Positions 53,151 through 60,990 of a stretch of DNA of 64,000 nucleotides are shown here, in pieces. The notes below the pieces were generated by a model. It made no database searches, was not told the origin of the DNA, and saw nothing but the letters and a program-made list of their open reading frames with translations. The position numbers and the translations under genes are program-made. Each line of letters begins with the position of its first letter. Position 1 is the stretch's first letter. Source of the DNA: Faecalicatena orotica (GTDB taxonomy: Bacteria > Bacillota > Clostridia > Lachnospirales > Lachnospiraceae); the NCBI RefSeq assembly GCF_003149245.1, contig NZ_QGDL01000001.1, forward strand, positions 399,089 through 463,088, read 5' to 3'.

Positions 53151-54542
53151 TCATATATCTCCTCTTTTATCCGAAAATAATCTGACCTCCAGTAATTCCA
53201 TCCCTTCCGGATTTTCAAACCGCAGCATGAGCTCATACTCTCCCGCGTCCATAGTAATCGGAGCGCTGACCGTATGCACATTTCCTTTTTCCCCTGAAAT
53301 ACTTACTTCTCCCGCCTTTTCCCCATTCAGGAATACAGCGGCCGTGCCATTTCCAAAGCAGGTAAGTTCAATCCTCTTCCACGAGGTTTCACTTTTTACA
53401 TAGCGGAACACAGCCTCATCGGCGTCACATATATTGGTCAGTTTTTCTTCATAACCGTGGTCATTGTCAACATCAATATAGCAGTTTCCTTTCAGAGAGC
53501 ATGCCTGATATCCCATAATCTTTTCTCCAGGCGCGAATGGTTCTCCGATCCCCTGGGAGGTCATCTTTACTTCATCAATCGAGCCGTCGGGATTGACTGT
53601 GAGTTTCTCAACGCACAGCCTCCTGTGCTGCTGTGTCCCCCTGCTGCAGCGGTGGTAGAATACATACCACTGCCCTTCCACACACTCGATCGAGCCGTGG
53701 TTATTCCAGCTTTGCGGGTCACATCCGTCATTATCAATGATGATACCCCTGTATGTAAAGGGTCCAAGGGGATTCTTCCCTGTAGCATATCCCAAAGAGG
53801 TGGGCTTTCCCCTTTCCATATCCGCATAGACATAGTAATAGGTATCACCGATCTTACGCATGGATGATCCCTCATGAAAACAGTGCTTTTCCTCTGTTAC
53901 GATATCATCCACGACACTGTCTGTGTCAATGGATACCATATCATCATTTAGTTTTGCCCCATGTGCGAAAACCTGTCCCCAGTAATAATATGCCTGCCCG
54001 TCGTCATCAATGAAAACCGCAGGGTCAATCCCTCCGCATGGAAGCCGGACAGGATCTTTAAATGGCCCTTCCGGCCTGTCAGATACCGCAACACCTTCAC
54101 TGTCATCAGATAAACAGAAATATAAATAATATTTTCCGCCGCGGCTGATACAGTCCGGGGCGAACAGAAGCTCCTGCTTTCGTTCTCCTGCATCTGTATA
54201 CTGTGCTTCAACGTTTTCTGTCTTTGCCTCCTTTGGCATTGCATCGATCATCTTCTGAAGAAACGGAGTCGGATGATACCAGTCGATCCCCGGATAATGT
54301 TCCGCCTCAGGATCTCCCATCCACGGCACATCCTGCGCCTTAAATGCCACATCATGAACCGTCCAGTGCTCCATATCCTTAGTAGATACAACATAATACT
54401 CCTGACTGCAGTATGCCATATCCAGCGCATCATAACTGCCATACACATACAGTTTCCCATCTGGCATCACGTGCGCTTCTCCATCCGGCACATGGTACCC
54501 GGGAGGAAGAATAGGGTTTCTTTTGTTTACATATTCCATCAA
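53151..54542 (-). CDS. GH43-like glycoside hydrolase with C-terminal CBM6-like domain
   Basis: 463 residues, no signal peptide. Five-bladed catalytic region: PDGEAHVMPDGKLYVYGSYD, GIDPAVFIDDDGQAYYYWG (pKa-modulating aspartate), FHEGSSMRKIGDTYYYVYAD (probable catalytic acid Glu). The last 125 residues (ACSLKGNCYIDVDNDHGYEE to ELMLRFENPEGMELLEVRLF) look like a CBM6-type beta-sandwich. Likely acts on arabinosides or xylosides. Only 12 nt separate its start from the stop of the MoeA-fusion gene, so it may be read from the tungsten operon, although its function fits the rhamnoside locus. Confidence 0.83.
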   Translation of the reverse strand: MMEYVNKRNPILPPGYHVPDGEAHVMPDGKLYVYGSYDALDMAYCSQEYYVVSTKDMEHWTVHDVAFKAQDVPWMGDPEAEHYPGIDWYHPTPFLQKMIDAMPKEAKTENVEAQYTDAGERKQELLFAPDCISRGGKYYLYFCLSDDSEGVAVSDRPEGPFKDPVRLPCGGIDPAVFIDDDGQAYYYWGQVFAHGAKLNDDMVSIDTDSVVDDIVTEEKHCFHEGSSMRKIGDTYYYVYADMERGKPTSLGYATGKNPLGPFTYRGIIIDNDGCDPQSWNNHGSIECVEGQWYVFYHRCSRGTQQHRRLCVEKLTVNPDGSIDEVKMTSQGIGEPFAPGEKIMGYQACSLKGNCYIDVDNDHGYEEKLTNICDADEAVFRYVKSETSWKRIELTCFGNGTAAVFLNGEKAGEVSISGEKGNVHTVSAPITMDAGEYELMLRFENPEGMELLEVRLFSDKRGDI

Positions 54543-54554
54543 ACTATGTCTCCT

Positions 54555-56462
54555 TTATACTTCAATGATTTCCCCTGCCATGCTGAGTTCATACCCTCCT
54601 ATTGTCATGGCCTTTTCTTTAAATCCGCTGCTTTTCAGCACTTCTATGAATGCCTGTATCTTCGGCAGCTCCAGATTTTTCTTTTCCGTGGCAAAATCAT
54701 ATTCTTCCTCTCCCACCGGGATGAAATCCAGATCCATTGCTTTAGCAGCGGAATAAATTCCCATGCCTGCATCTGCGCCGCCATTTTTCACCAGGGCGGC
54801 TACTGCCATGTGTGTTGCCGCCTCTCTGTCGTACCCGTTGACTTCTGAAGGGGCAATTCCCGCTTCTTTTAATTTGTAGTCAAGGAAAACTCTTGTTCCC
54901 GCCCCCCGCTGGCGGTTCACGTAGTTTACCCCGGTGAGGTCACGGATTTCTTTGATTCCCAGTGGGTTACCTTTTTTCACAATGATTCCCTGAATTCGCC
55001 TGACGCCCTTGATCAGCACCATATCTCTGTCACTAAACAGCCTTTTCAGATAAGGTATATTGTAAACTCCTGTATCCTCATCCAGAAGATGTGTGGGGGC
55101 AATGTGCGCTTCTCCTCGCTTTAATGCCATCAGACCGGCCATACTGCCTACATGGGTGCTGGAAAGATATATTCCCGGATGGGTAAGGGGCATCCTGTCT
55201 GCCAGGATATCCAGAATTAAGTCATGGCTTCCGATCGCTACCACCGTATTACTGATTTCTTCAATATCCCTGAATAACTCAACACTTACCGTCTCCCCGG
55301 CCTCATACCCTTCACTGTTCTTTTCTATGATACAGAACCCGTCGGCGCGGACAAGGCTCATCGCGGCACCTGCGCCTCTGGCAAGGGGGGATGCCACAAA
55401 ACGGTCATCCACCTTTCCCACTTTCACACGGACATATTCCTTATGTTTTAAGGAGGACACAAGACGCTTGGACAAAACGGCTTTCATCACATTCCTTGAT
55501 GAGTTCGTTTCCCCGGAATACAGGTCCATAACCGGACGGACGAAATTTTCGAAATCAATATATGCGGATACAGGATATCCGGGAAGTCCAATCACAGGTT
55601 TGCCTTCTACAATGGACAGAATTACGGGTTTACCGGGCTTGATTGCCACCCCGTGGACAAGTACCTCGCCCAGCTCTTTTAAGATATGCACCGTATAGTC
55701 CTCTGTCCCTGCGCTGGAGCCTGCATTCACAATCACAATATCATTTTCTTTCACTGCCCCCTGTACCGCATGCTTTATTTTTTCATAGTCATCCGGGATG
55801 GGCGGATAGCGTCTCGGAATTCCGCCGGAGCTTTCTGTCATTGCCGCAAACATCCGGGAATTGGATTCAATAATATCTCCCTCACGGGGCACCTGATCTG
55901 CCTCTATGATCTCTGTGCCTGTAGGGATAATGCCTGCCTTAGGTTTCTTTATGGCTTCTATCTCCACAATTCCCCCACTCAGGAGAACGCCAATATCAAT
56001 GGGGCGGATTTTATGGTTTCCTGCCAGCAGCATCTCTCCGGCCACGATATCTTCTCCCACGGGACGGATATGCTGCCAGGCCGGAACTGAGGCTGTGATT
56101 TTCACACTGTCTTCTTCTGCATCAAGCAGGTCTTCCGCCATAATCACGGCATCATAGGGCATACGAACCGGATCGCCTGTATCGACAACCTGATAATCCA
56201 CTCCCTGTTTCAAAACGAGAGGGGTCACTTCCGAAGCCGTAGCTGTATGTGCGGATATGACTGCAATACCATCCATAGCCGCCGCATTGTAAAGAGGGGA
56301 GCAGTATCTGGCATACACTGCTGATGCGGTGATCCTCCCCAGACTTTCCTCTGTCTTGACCATCTGTGTCTCCCGGTGCATCACCTTAAGGACAGCATTT
56401 CTATAAATGGCCGCCGCTTCTTCTGCCGGGATCGTATTCAAATATAAATTTCTCCTGCCCAT
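54555..56462 (-). CDS. MoeA fused to a periplasmic-binding-protein-like domain
   Basis: 635 residues. The first 400 are a MoeA fold: SPLYNAAAMDGIAV, GIIPTGTEIIEADQVPREGD, VNAGSSAGTEDYTV, HGVAIKPGKPVILS. Residues about 430-620 match a PBP-like domain (PF12727-type): SHDLILDILADRM, LSSTHVGSMAGLMALKRGEA, FVNRQ-type RQRGAGTRVFLDY, ADAGMGIYSAAKAM. MoeA inserts molybdate or tungstate into the adenylylated pterin. The fused PBP domain may bind the metal oxyanion, or regulate. It is 24 nt after the first moeA gene. Confidence 0.9.
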   Translation of the reverse strand: MGRRNLYLNTIPAEEAAAIYRNAVLKVMHRETQMVKTEESLGRITASAVYARYCSPLYNAAAMDGIAVISAHTATASEVTPLVLKQGVDYQVVDTGDPVRMPYDAVIMAEDLLDAEEDSVKITASVPAWQHIRPVGEDIVAGEMLLAGNHKIRPIDIGVLLSGGIVEIEAIKKPKAGIIPTGTEIIEADQVPREGDIIESNSRMFAAMTESSGGIPRRYPPIPDDYEKIKHAVQGAVKENDIVIVNAGSSAGTEDYTVHILKELGEVLVHGVAIKPGKPVILSIVEGKPVIGLPGYPVSAYIDFENFVRPVMDLYSGETNSSRNVMKAVLSKRLVSSLKHKEYVRVKVGKVDDRFVASPLARGAGAAMSLVRADGFCIIEKNSEGYEAGETVSVELFRDIEEISNTVVAIGSHDLILDILADRMPLTHPGIYLSSTHVGSMAGLMALKRGEAHIAPTHLLDEDTGVYNIPYLKRLFSDRDMVLIKGVRRIQGIIVKKGNPLGIKEIRDLTGVNYVNRQRGAGTRVFLDYKLKEAGIAPSEVNGYDREAATHMAVAALVKNGGADAGMGIYSAAKAMDLDFIPVGEEEYDFATEKKNLELPKIQAFIEVLKSSGFKEKAMTIGGYELSMAGEIIEV

Positions 56463-56486
56463 ATTCCTTCGCCTTCCCTTCGTCTA

Positions 56487-57719
56487 TCAAAACAGGTATA
56501 CCGTTACCTGTTCTCCCTTTTTTAATCCTTCTGCATGCTCCCCGGTAATGACATAACCGTCTGCTTTTGTAAGAATCGTTATAAGCCCGGAACTGCCCAG
56601 TACGGGAACCGCCACATTTTGCCCGTCTTCTTCCTTTTTCAGTTTTACAAGCTGGCATGTCTGCCTGCCGGGCGCTGACGGAAGGTTGGTAGACATTACC
56701 GCCGTGATTCCGAAGGCTTCTTTTTCCCCTGTTAGTTCCCGCCAGAGCCATCCTGCCAGAATCTCAAATACCATCATCGCGGCAGCCGGATGTCCCGGCA
56801 GCCCCAAAAGTAATGTCCCGGATGGTTCATCATAGCCGGTAATTGTCGGTTTCCCCGGTTTTAATGCAAGACCGTGGGTAAATACGCCTTCACTTGCAAT
56901 CTCTTCTATGACGGATGCTGTCACATCCTTTTTCCCCTGAGAGCTTCCTCCCGATACCACCACGATATCACTGTCCGGCATAAAACTTTTCACTGTGTTT
57001 TTAAGAAGGGTCCGGTCATCCCTTAAGACCGTCTCATGCTGTATACGGAAATTTAACTTTAAAGCCAGGGCATGCAGGCCATAAGTGTTAATATCCCGGA
57101 CCTGTCCAGGAGACGGTGCTTCCTGCGGGGATACCAGTTCATCTCCCGTGGATATAATAGAAATGCAAAAGGGCTCATATACCTGTACCCCGGTAATTCC
57201 AAGTGCTGCCAGAGCTCCCGCTTCCTGAGGCCTTATTTTCCTTCCCCTCTTTAAGACAGCTTCCCCCGCCTTCATGTCTTCTCCTGCCTGTACTACATAC
57301 GCCCCGCAAGACACGGCCTTGTACACCGCTGCTTCCTCACTTGAGAATAGCTCGCAGAATTCTACCATAACCATAGCATCTGCCCCATCCGGAACCATAC
57401 CCCCGGTAGGGACATAGACACACTCCCCTGCATGAAGTTTCATTTCTGCCGGACAGCCCATCTGTACTTCACCGGTGATCTTTAGGAATACCGGCATATT
57501 TTCCGACGCCCCTCCTGTGTCCAGTGACCTCACCGCATAACCATCTACTGTAGACCTGCGAAACGCAGGTACCGGTTCACTGCAGCAGATATCTTCCGCC
57601 AGTACATACCCCACTGCATCCAGTATCCCTTTCTTTACCGTTTTCCTGCCCTTTTCCTTTACCGCATCAGCAATTTTCCTGCGGGCCTCATCAATCGTAT
57701 CAACCTTAAGCAGCTTCAT
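56487..57719 (-). CDS. moeA: Molybdopterin molybdenumtransferase-type MoeA
   Basis: 410 residues, normal MoeA length and domain order: FRRSTVDGYAVRSLD near residue 55, GDELVSPQEAPSPGQVRDIN, VVSGGSSQGKKDVTA, HGLALKPGKPTITGY, LLGLPGHPAAAMMVFEI. It catalyses the ligation of molybdate or tungstate to the pterin dithiolene. It overlaps the stop of the tupC gene (ATGA). Two MoeA-type genes in a row next to a tungstate transporter suggest one is for tungsten. Confidence 0.94.
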   Translation of the reverse strand: MKLLKVDTIDEARRKIADAVKEKGRKTVKKGILDAVGYVLAEDICCSEPVPAFRRSTVDGYAVRSLDTGGASENMPVFLKITGEVQMGCPAEMKLHAGECVYVPTGGMVPDGADAMVMVEFCELFSSEEAAVYKAVSCGAYVVQAGEDMKAGEAVLKRGRKIRPQEAGALAALGITGVQVYEPFCISIISTGDELVSPQEAPSPGQVRDINTYGLHALALKLNFRIQHETVLRDDRTLLKNTVKSFMPDSDIVVVSGGSSQGKKDVTASVIEEIASEGVFTHGLALKPGKPTITGYDEPSGTLLLGLPGHPAAAMMVFEILAGWLWRELTGEKEAFGITAVMSTNLPSAPGRQTCQLVKLKKEEDGQNVAVPVLGSSGLITILTKADGYVITGEHAEGLKKGEQVTVYLF

Positions 57720-58321
57720 TTTTTTACAAACCTTCCTTTTTCCATGTAGTGTATCTCGTCACAGAGCTGGTATATATGATCCATCTGGTGATTCACAATC
57801 AGCCAGGTGATAGGCCTTTCCTTTTGAATCTCACTAATTATTCCTACAAACATCTCTTCACTCTCCGAATCCAGATTGGACAATGTCTCATCCACCATAA
57901 TCAGCTTTGGTTTGAATATAACAGCCCTAAGGAAAGACAGCTTCTGGCGTTCTCCGCTGGACAATGACCTGGCATACTGGTTTTTCTGTTCCCTAAGTCC
58001 AACGCGGTTTAACATTTCATCAATCTCATCCTCATCCGGGCGGGTCCCTCTGATTTTCAGGGGATATATCAGGTTCTCATACACAGAAGTATGCATAAGA
58101 TAGGGCTGCTGGGACATCATCGTAATATCACGGGATGAGAGCCCTTCATAATCAAGTATCCCTTTATCCGGCGTGATAATTCCGGCCAGCATTTTCAGGA
58201 ACACCGTTTTCCCGCAGCCGTTAGGCCCTACAATGCCATGTATTTTCCCCGGCTCTATATAGAAATCGTTCACTTCCATATGGAACTTCCCGATCGTCTT
58301 TTCAAGATTAGTAATTCTCAT
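57716..58321 (-). CDS. tupC: Tungstate/molybdate ABC transporter ATPase
   Basis: 201 residues from the ATG at 58321 (after GGGGAGGA); it overlaps the permease stop by 14 nt. Walker A GPNGCGKTVFLKMLAG, signature LSSGERQKLSFLRAV, Walker B LIMVDETLSNLD, H-loop LIVNHQMDHIY. The short form without the C-terminal TOBE domain is usual for TupC-type ATPases. Together with the permease and binding protein it makes a complete oxyanion importer. Confidence 0.9.
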   Translation of the reverse strand: MRITNLEKTIGKFHMEVNDFYIEPGKIHGIVGPNGCGKTVFLKMLAGIITPDKGILDYEGLSSRDITMMSQQPYLMHTSVYENLIYPLKIRGTRPDEDEIDEMLNRVGLREQKNQYARSLSSGERQKLSFLRAVIFKPKLIMVDETLSNLDSESEEMFVGIISEIQKERPITWLIVNHQMDHIYQLCDEIHYMEKGRFVKK

Positions 58322-58991
58322 CTTCCTCCCCTTCTTTCTGAAGCAGGTCACAAATCCACTGCAGGATAAATGCCATTACAAGCAGCAAAATCCCCAGGGC
58401 CACCCCTTCCGTAAATATCCCCTGGCTCTTTAGAAGGGAAATCGTCGTAGTCATGGTACGGGTCCTGCCTTTAATATTCCCGCCTACAAGCATCACAGCC
58501 CCTACTTCACTGATTGATCTGCCGAATCCGGTTACCATGCAGAAATAGATTTCTTTTCTCAATTCCCTGATAATCAGTTTTGCCGTCTGCCATCTTGTCG
58601 CCCCCATAGTGACGGCAAACGCCCTGATTGACGGGGCCGATTTTCTGGCATAAGAATAAATCATGCCGCTTATGATCGGGGTAATAATCAGAACCTGGGC
58701 GATTACCATCCCCTTAATAGTGAATAAAAGCGACAGAGGGCCTAAAGGCCCCCTCCGCATAATTAGAAGGTACACGACCAGTCCCGCCACAACCGGGGGC
58801 ACTCCCATAAGTGTCCTGTTGATCCGGACAATGATTTTTTTACCGGGAAAGGAAAAACGTTCCAGCAAAAGCCCAAATAAGATTCCCAGTACAGATGAGA
58901 TGGCAGTCGAGGAAACTGCCATGATAAACGTCACCTTAACTGCACTTATTATTCCTGCATCCGATACTACACTTTTCAGCCATTCCAACAT
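58308..58991 (-). CDS. tupB: Tungstate ABC transporter permease
   Basis: 227 residues from the ATG at 58991 (GGGGGAAGGATAAT before it; the longer frame starts at a TTG). Five to six helices, with the EAA-like loop IRAFAVTMGATRWQTAKLII, and GFGRSISEVGAVMLVGGNIKG. This is the TupB/WtpB type rather than ModB by length and by the R-S-I-S-E-V-G motif. It lies 48 nt after tupA. Confidence 0.93.
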   Translation of the reverse strand: MLEWLKSVVSDAGIISAVKVTFIMAVSSTAISSVLGILFGLLLERFSFPGKKIIVRINRTLMGVPPVVAGLVVYLLIMRRGPLGPLSLLFTIKGMVIAQVLIITPIISGMIYSYARKSAPSIRAFAVTMGATRWQTAKLIIRELRKEIYFCMVTGFGRSISEVGAVMLVGGNIKGRTRTMTTTISLLKSQGIFTEGVALGILLLVMAFILQWICDLLQKEGEEDENY

Positions 58992-59039
58992 ATTATCCTT
59001 CCCCCGCTGCAATCAATCATATTACGTTGTAAACAGTAA

Positions 59040-59945
59040 CTAAGAATCTGTCCCTGCATTTGGTGTGAATAATGCCTGTCCATACTCATCAATTCCATAT
59101 TCACCAATCAGCTTCTGGATTTTATCTGAACAAATCCACTCGATAAAATCATTTGCCCCTTCATTATTAAGCTCTGGATATTTTTCAGGGCTGACTGCAA
59201 TGACACCATATTGATTCAAAAGATTGGCATCTCCTTCACAGACAATTTCCAGTTCACTTTCCAGCGTTGCATCTTTGCTCTGCTTTAACCATGTTCCCCT
59301 GTCTGTCAGGCAGTACGCTTTCTGCTCGTCTGCCATCGTAATGGTTGCCCCCATGCCCTGTCCGGATTCTATATAATTCGGATCCGATGCCGGATCAAGA
59401 CTTAAATTCTCCCAGATTTTCTTTTCCTTTTTATCCGTACCGGAATCATCACCCCTGGATACGAATGGAAGCTGGTCATTGATAATCTGCGTGAATACTG
59501 CATTGATATCATCTGTCTTTGCAATCGGCTCTTTCGGACCAATTACTACAAAATCATTATACATAACAGGGAACCGCTCTACTCCGAAACCATTGGCAAT
59601 AAATTCTTCTTCACTGGCTTTTGCATGGACCAGTACCACGTCCACATCGCCATTTTCGCCCATCTTAAGCGCCTCTCCTGTTCCTACTGCATTCCATTCC
59701 AGATCCCAGCCGGTATCTTCTTTAAAGATAGGCTTCAGATAATCTAAAAGCCCGGTATCTTCCGTACTGGTCGTGGTTGCCATCATGAGCCGCCCCTTAT
59801 CCCCGGCCTTATCTTCCTTCTGTTCCTCTGTCGCCGCTTTTGTCTCCTTTTTCTCCTCTTTCTTCTCTTCCCCGTTTCCTCCGCATGCAGCCAGAGAAAC
59901 GCACATCGCTGCAGCAACTAAAACTGCTAATACTTTCTTCTTCAT
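59040..59945 (-). CDS. tupA: Tungstate-binding lipoprotein TupA
   Basis: 301 residues. Signal peptide with lipobox VSLAACGGNG (lipidated Cys at 21), then a Lys/Glu-rich linker and a type II binding fold: MATTTSTEDTGLLDYLKP, VGTGEALKMGENGDVDVVLV, FVVIGPKEPIA, FVSRGDDSGTDKKE. The TTTST and RGDDSGT motifs form the oxyanion site in the family. It delivers tungstate to TupB at the outer membrane face. First gene after the riboswitch. Confidence 0.93.
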   Translation of the reverse strand: MKKKVLAVLVAAAMCVSLAACGGNGEEKKEEKKETKAATEEQKEDKAGDKGRLMMATTTSTEDTGLLDYLKPIFKEDTGWDLEWNAVGTGEALKMGENGDVDVVLVHAKASEEEFIANGFGVERFPVMYNDFVVIGPKEPIAKTDDINAVFTQIINDQLPFVSRGDDSGTDKKEKKIWENLSLDPASDPNYIESGQGMGATITMADEQKAYCLTDRGTWLKQSKDATLESELEIVCEGDANLLNQYGVIAVSPEKYPELNNEGANDFIEWICSDKIQKLIGEYGIDEYGQALFTPNAGTDS

Positions 59946-60017
59946 AAATTTTCCTCCTTTTCAAATTCCATGTAATATTTACAGCAGGCCATCATATAAA
60001 GTCAAAGCTACCGGGAA

Positions 60018-60047
60018 TAAAAAATGGCCTCTTGAAAAAGAAGACCA
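60018..60047 (-). terminator. Riboswitch-controlled terminator before tupA
   Basis: Minus strand: TGGTCTT (60041-60047) pairs with AAGAGGCCA (60024-60032, allowing wobble and one bulge), followed by six Us (60018-60023). Its first strand can instead join an upstream stem (60045-60079), so the two are likely alternative folds. Confidence 0.65.
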
Positions 60048-60190
60048 CGCAATACGATCCCCGTAGGGATTCAGTGCGGATATTCTTTTCAAATACGGAA
60101 GGCATCCTCCTTTCGGAACATACCCATTGGCTTTCCATCATGGCATCCCGGATATTATCCTCCGGGATACTTTAGATGGCAAAGCTCGAA
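60045..60190 (-). ncRNA. Moco/Tuco-type cofactor riboswitch
   Basis: On the minus strand, GCTTTGCCATC (60175-60185) pairs with GATGGAAAGC (60130-60139) around an internal hairpin ATCCCGGAGG/CCGGGAT (60144-60167). Downstream lie CCAATGGGTATG and the core GCCTTCCGTATTTGAAAAG (60085-60103), which resembles the conserved GCCTCCCGTATCTGGAAAG end of the moaA leader riboswitch. It sits before tupA-tupB-tupC-moeA and ends in a terminator. Known members sense the molybdenum or tungsten cofactor and lower expression of import and cofactor genes. Confidence 0.7.
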
Positions 60191-60219
60191 TTCCTGCAAT
60201 CAATATGTTATTTTATTTT

Positions 60220-60990
60220 TCACTCTGTGCCATAGGTATGTGCCATCACATCCGACATCTTTTTCTTCCTGCACTCCGGACACAGGTCCTGTACCTCTTC
60301 CCCGCTTTTCCCTGCAGCAAGGGCAATCTCTTCTCTGGTCCCTATAACCGCCCCGCATTCCTGACAGTGTACAAGAGGGAACTCCCTTCCCCAGATGCTC
60401 CTCTTTGTTTCATCCTCTGTATAGGGAATGGCATCCACAGGACACACCCTGGTACAGCTAAGGCATCCCACGCAGACATCTGAAGGTTCATCATAGGGTG
60501 TAGATATCTTTTTTGACGTTCCCCTTAAAACCGTTGAAATAGCCCCGGTCCCCAGACTTGCACAGGCTCTTGCACAAAGGCCGCACATGATGCATTTCTC
60601 CCCCTCAATGGGTTTAAAACGGCTTCCGTCCATGACCCCGTACTGTCTGCACAGAGCTTGTATCTCCGTGCTTTCGGGGGCCCGCAGGGCAAGGAGCATC
60701 AACACTACTTTCCGGTCTTCTTTCACCCGTTCACTGTCTGTATATACTTTACAGGGCTTCTCTACCGGGTAGACACAGGATACTACAATCTTACTCCTTT
60801 CGTTTTCCACCACTTCTGCGAGGCACACCCTGCAGCACCCCTGTTCTGCGATTCCCGGATGATGGCAGAGTGTGGGGATATAGAAACCGTTCCTCCTCGC
60901 TGCTTCCAGAAGAAACTCCCCTTTTGTGCAGGTACAGGCCCTTCCATTGATTTCAATTTGTATCTGGTTATCCGGTTGAAATTCCGTCAT
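60220..60990 (-). CDS. NuoG-N-like [2Fe-2S]/[4Fe-4S] electron-transfer subunit
   Basis: 256 residues. N-terminal 2Fe-2S ferredoxin fold: RNGFYIPTLCHHPGIAEQGCCRVCLAEV with a further Cys at VVSCVYPV. A His/Cys 4Fe-4S region follows (ALCRQYG), then two 4Fe-4S motifs (CIMCGLCARACASLG and CVGCLSCTRVCPVDA). A C-terminal CQECGAVIG/CPECRKK pair looks like a zinc or rubredoxin-like site. It resembles the N-terminal part of NuoG/HydA-type electron-transfer subunits without a hydrogenase domain. It overlaps the NuoF-like gene (ATGA), so it belongs to the same complex. Confidence 0.88.
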   Translation of the reverse strand: MTEFQPDNQIQIEINGRACTCTKGEFLLEAARRNGFYIPTLCHHPGIAEQGCCRVCLAEVVENERSKIVVSCVYPVEKPCKVYTDSERVKEDRKVVLMLLALRAPESTEIQALCRQYGVMDGSRFKPIEGEKCIMCGLCARACASLGTGAISTVLRGTSKKISTPYDEPSDVCVGCLSCTRVCPVDAIPYTEDETKRSIWGREFPLVHCQECGAVIGTREEIALAAGKSGEEVQDLCPECRKKKMSDVMAHTYGTE

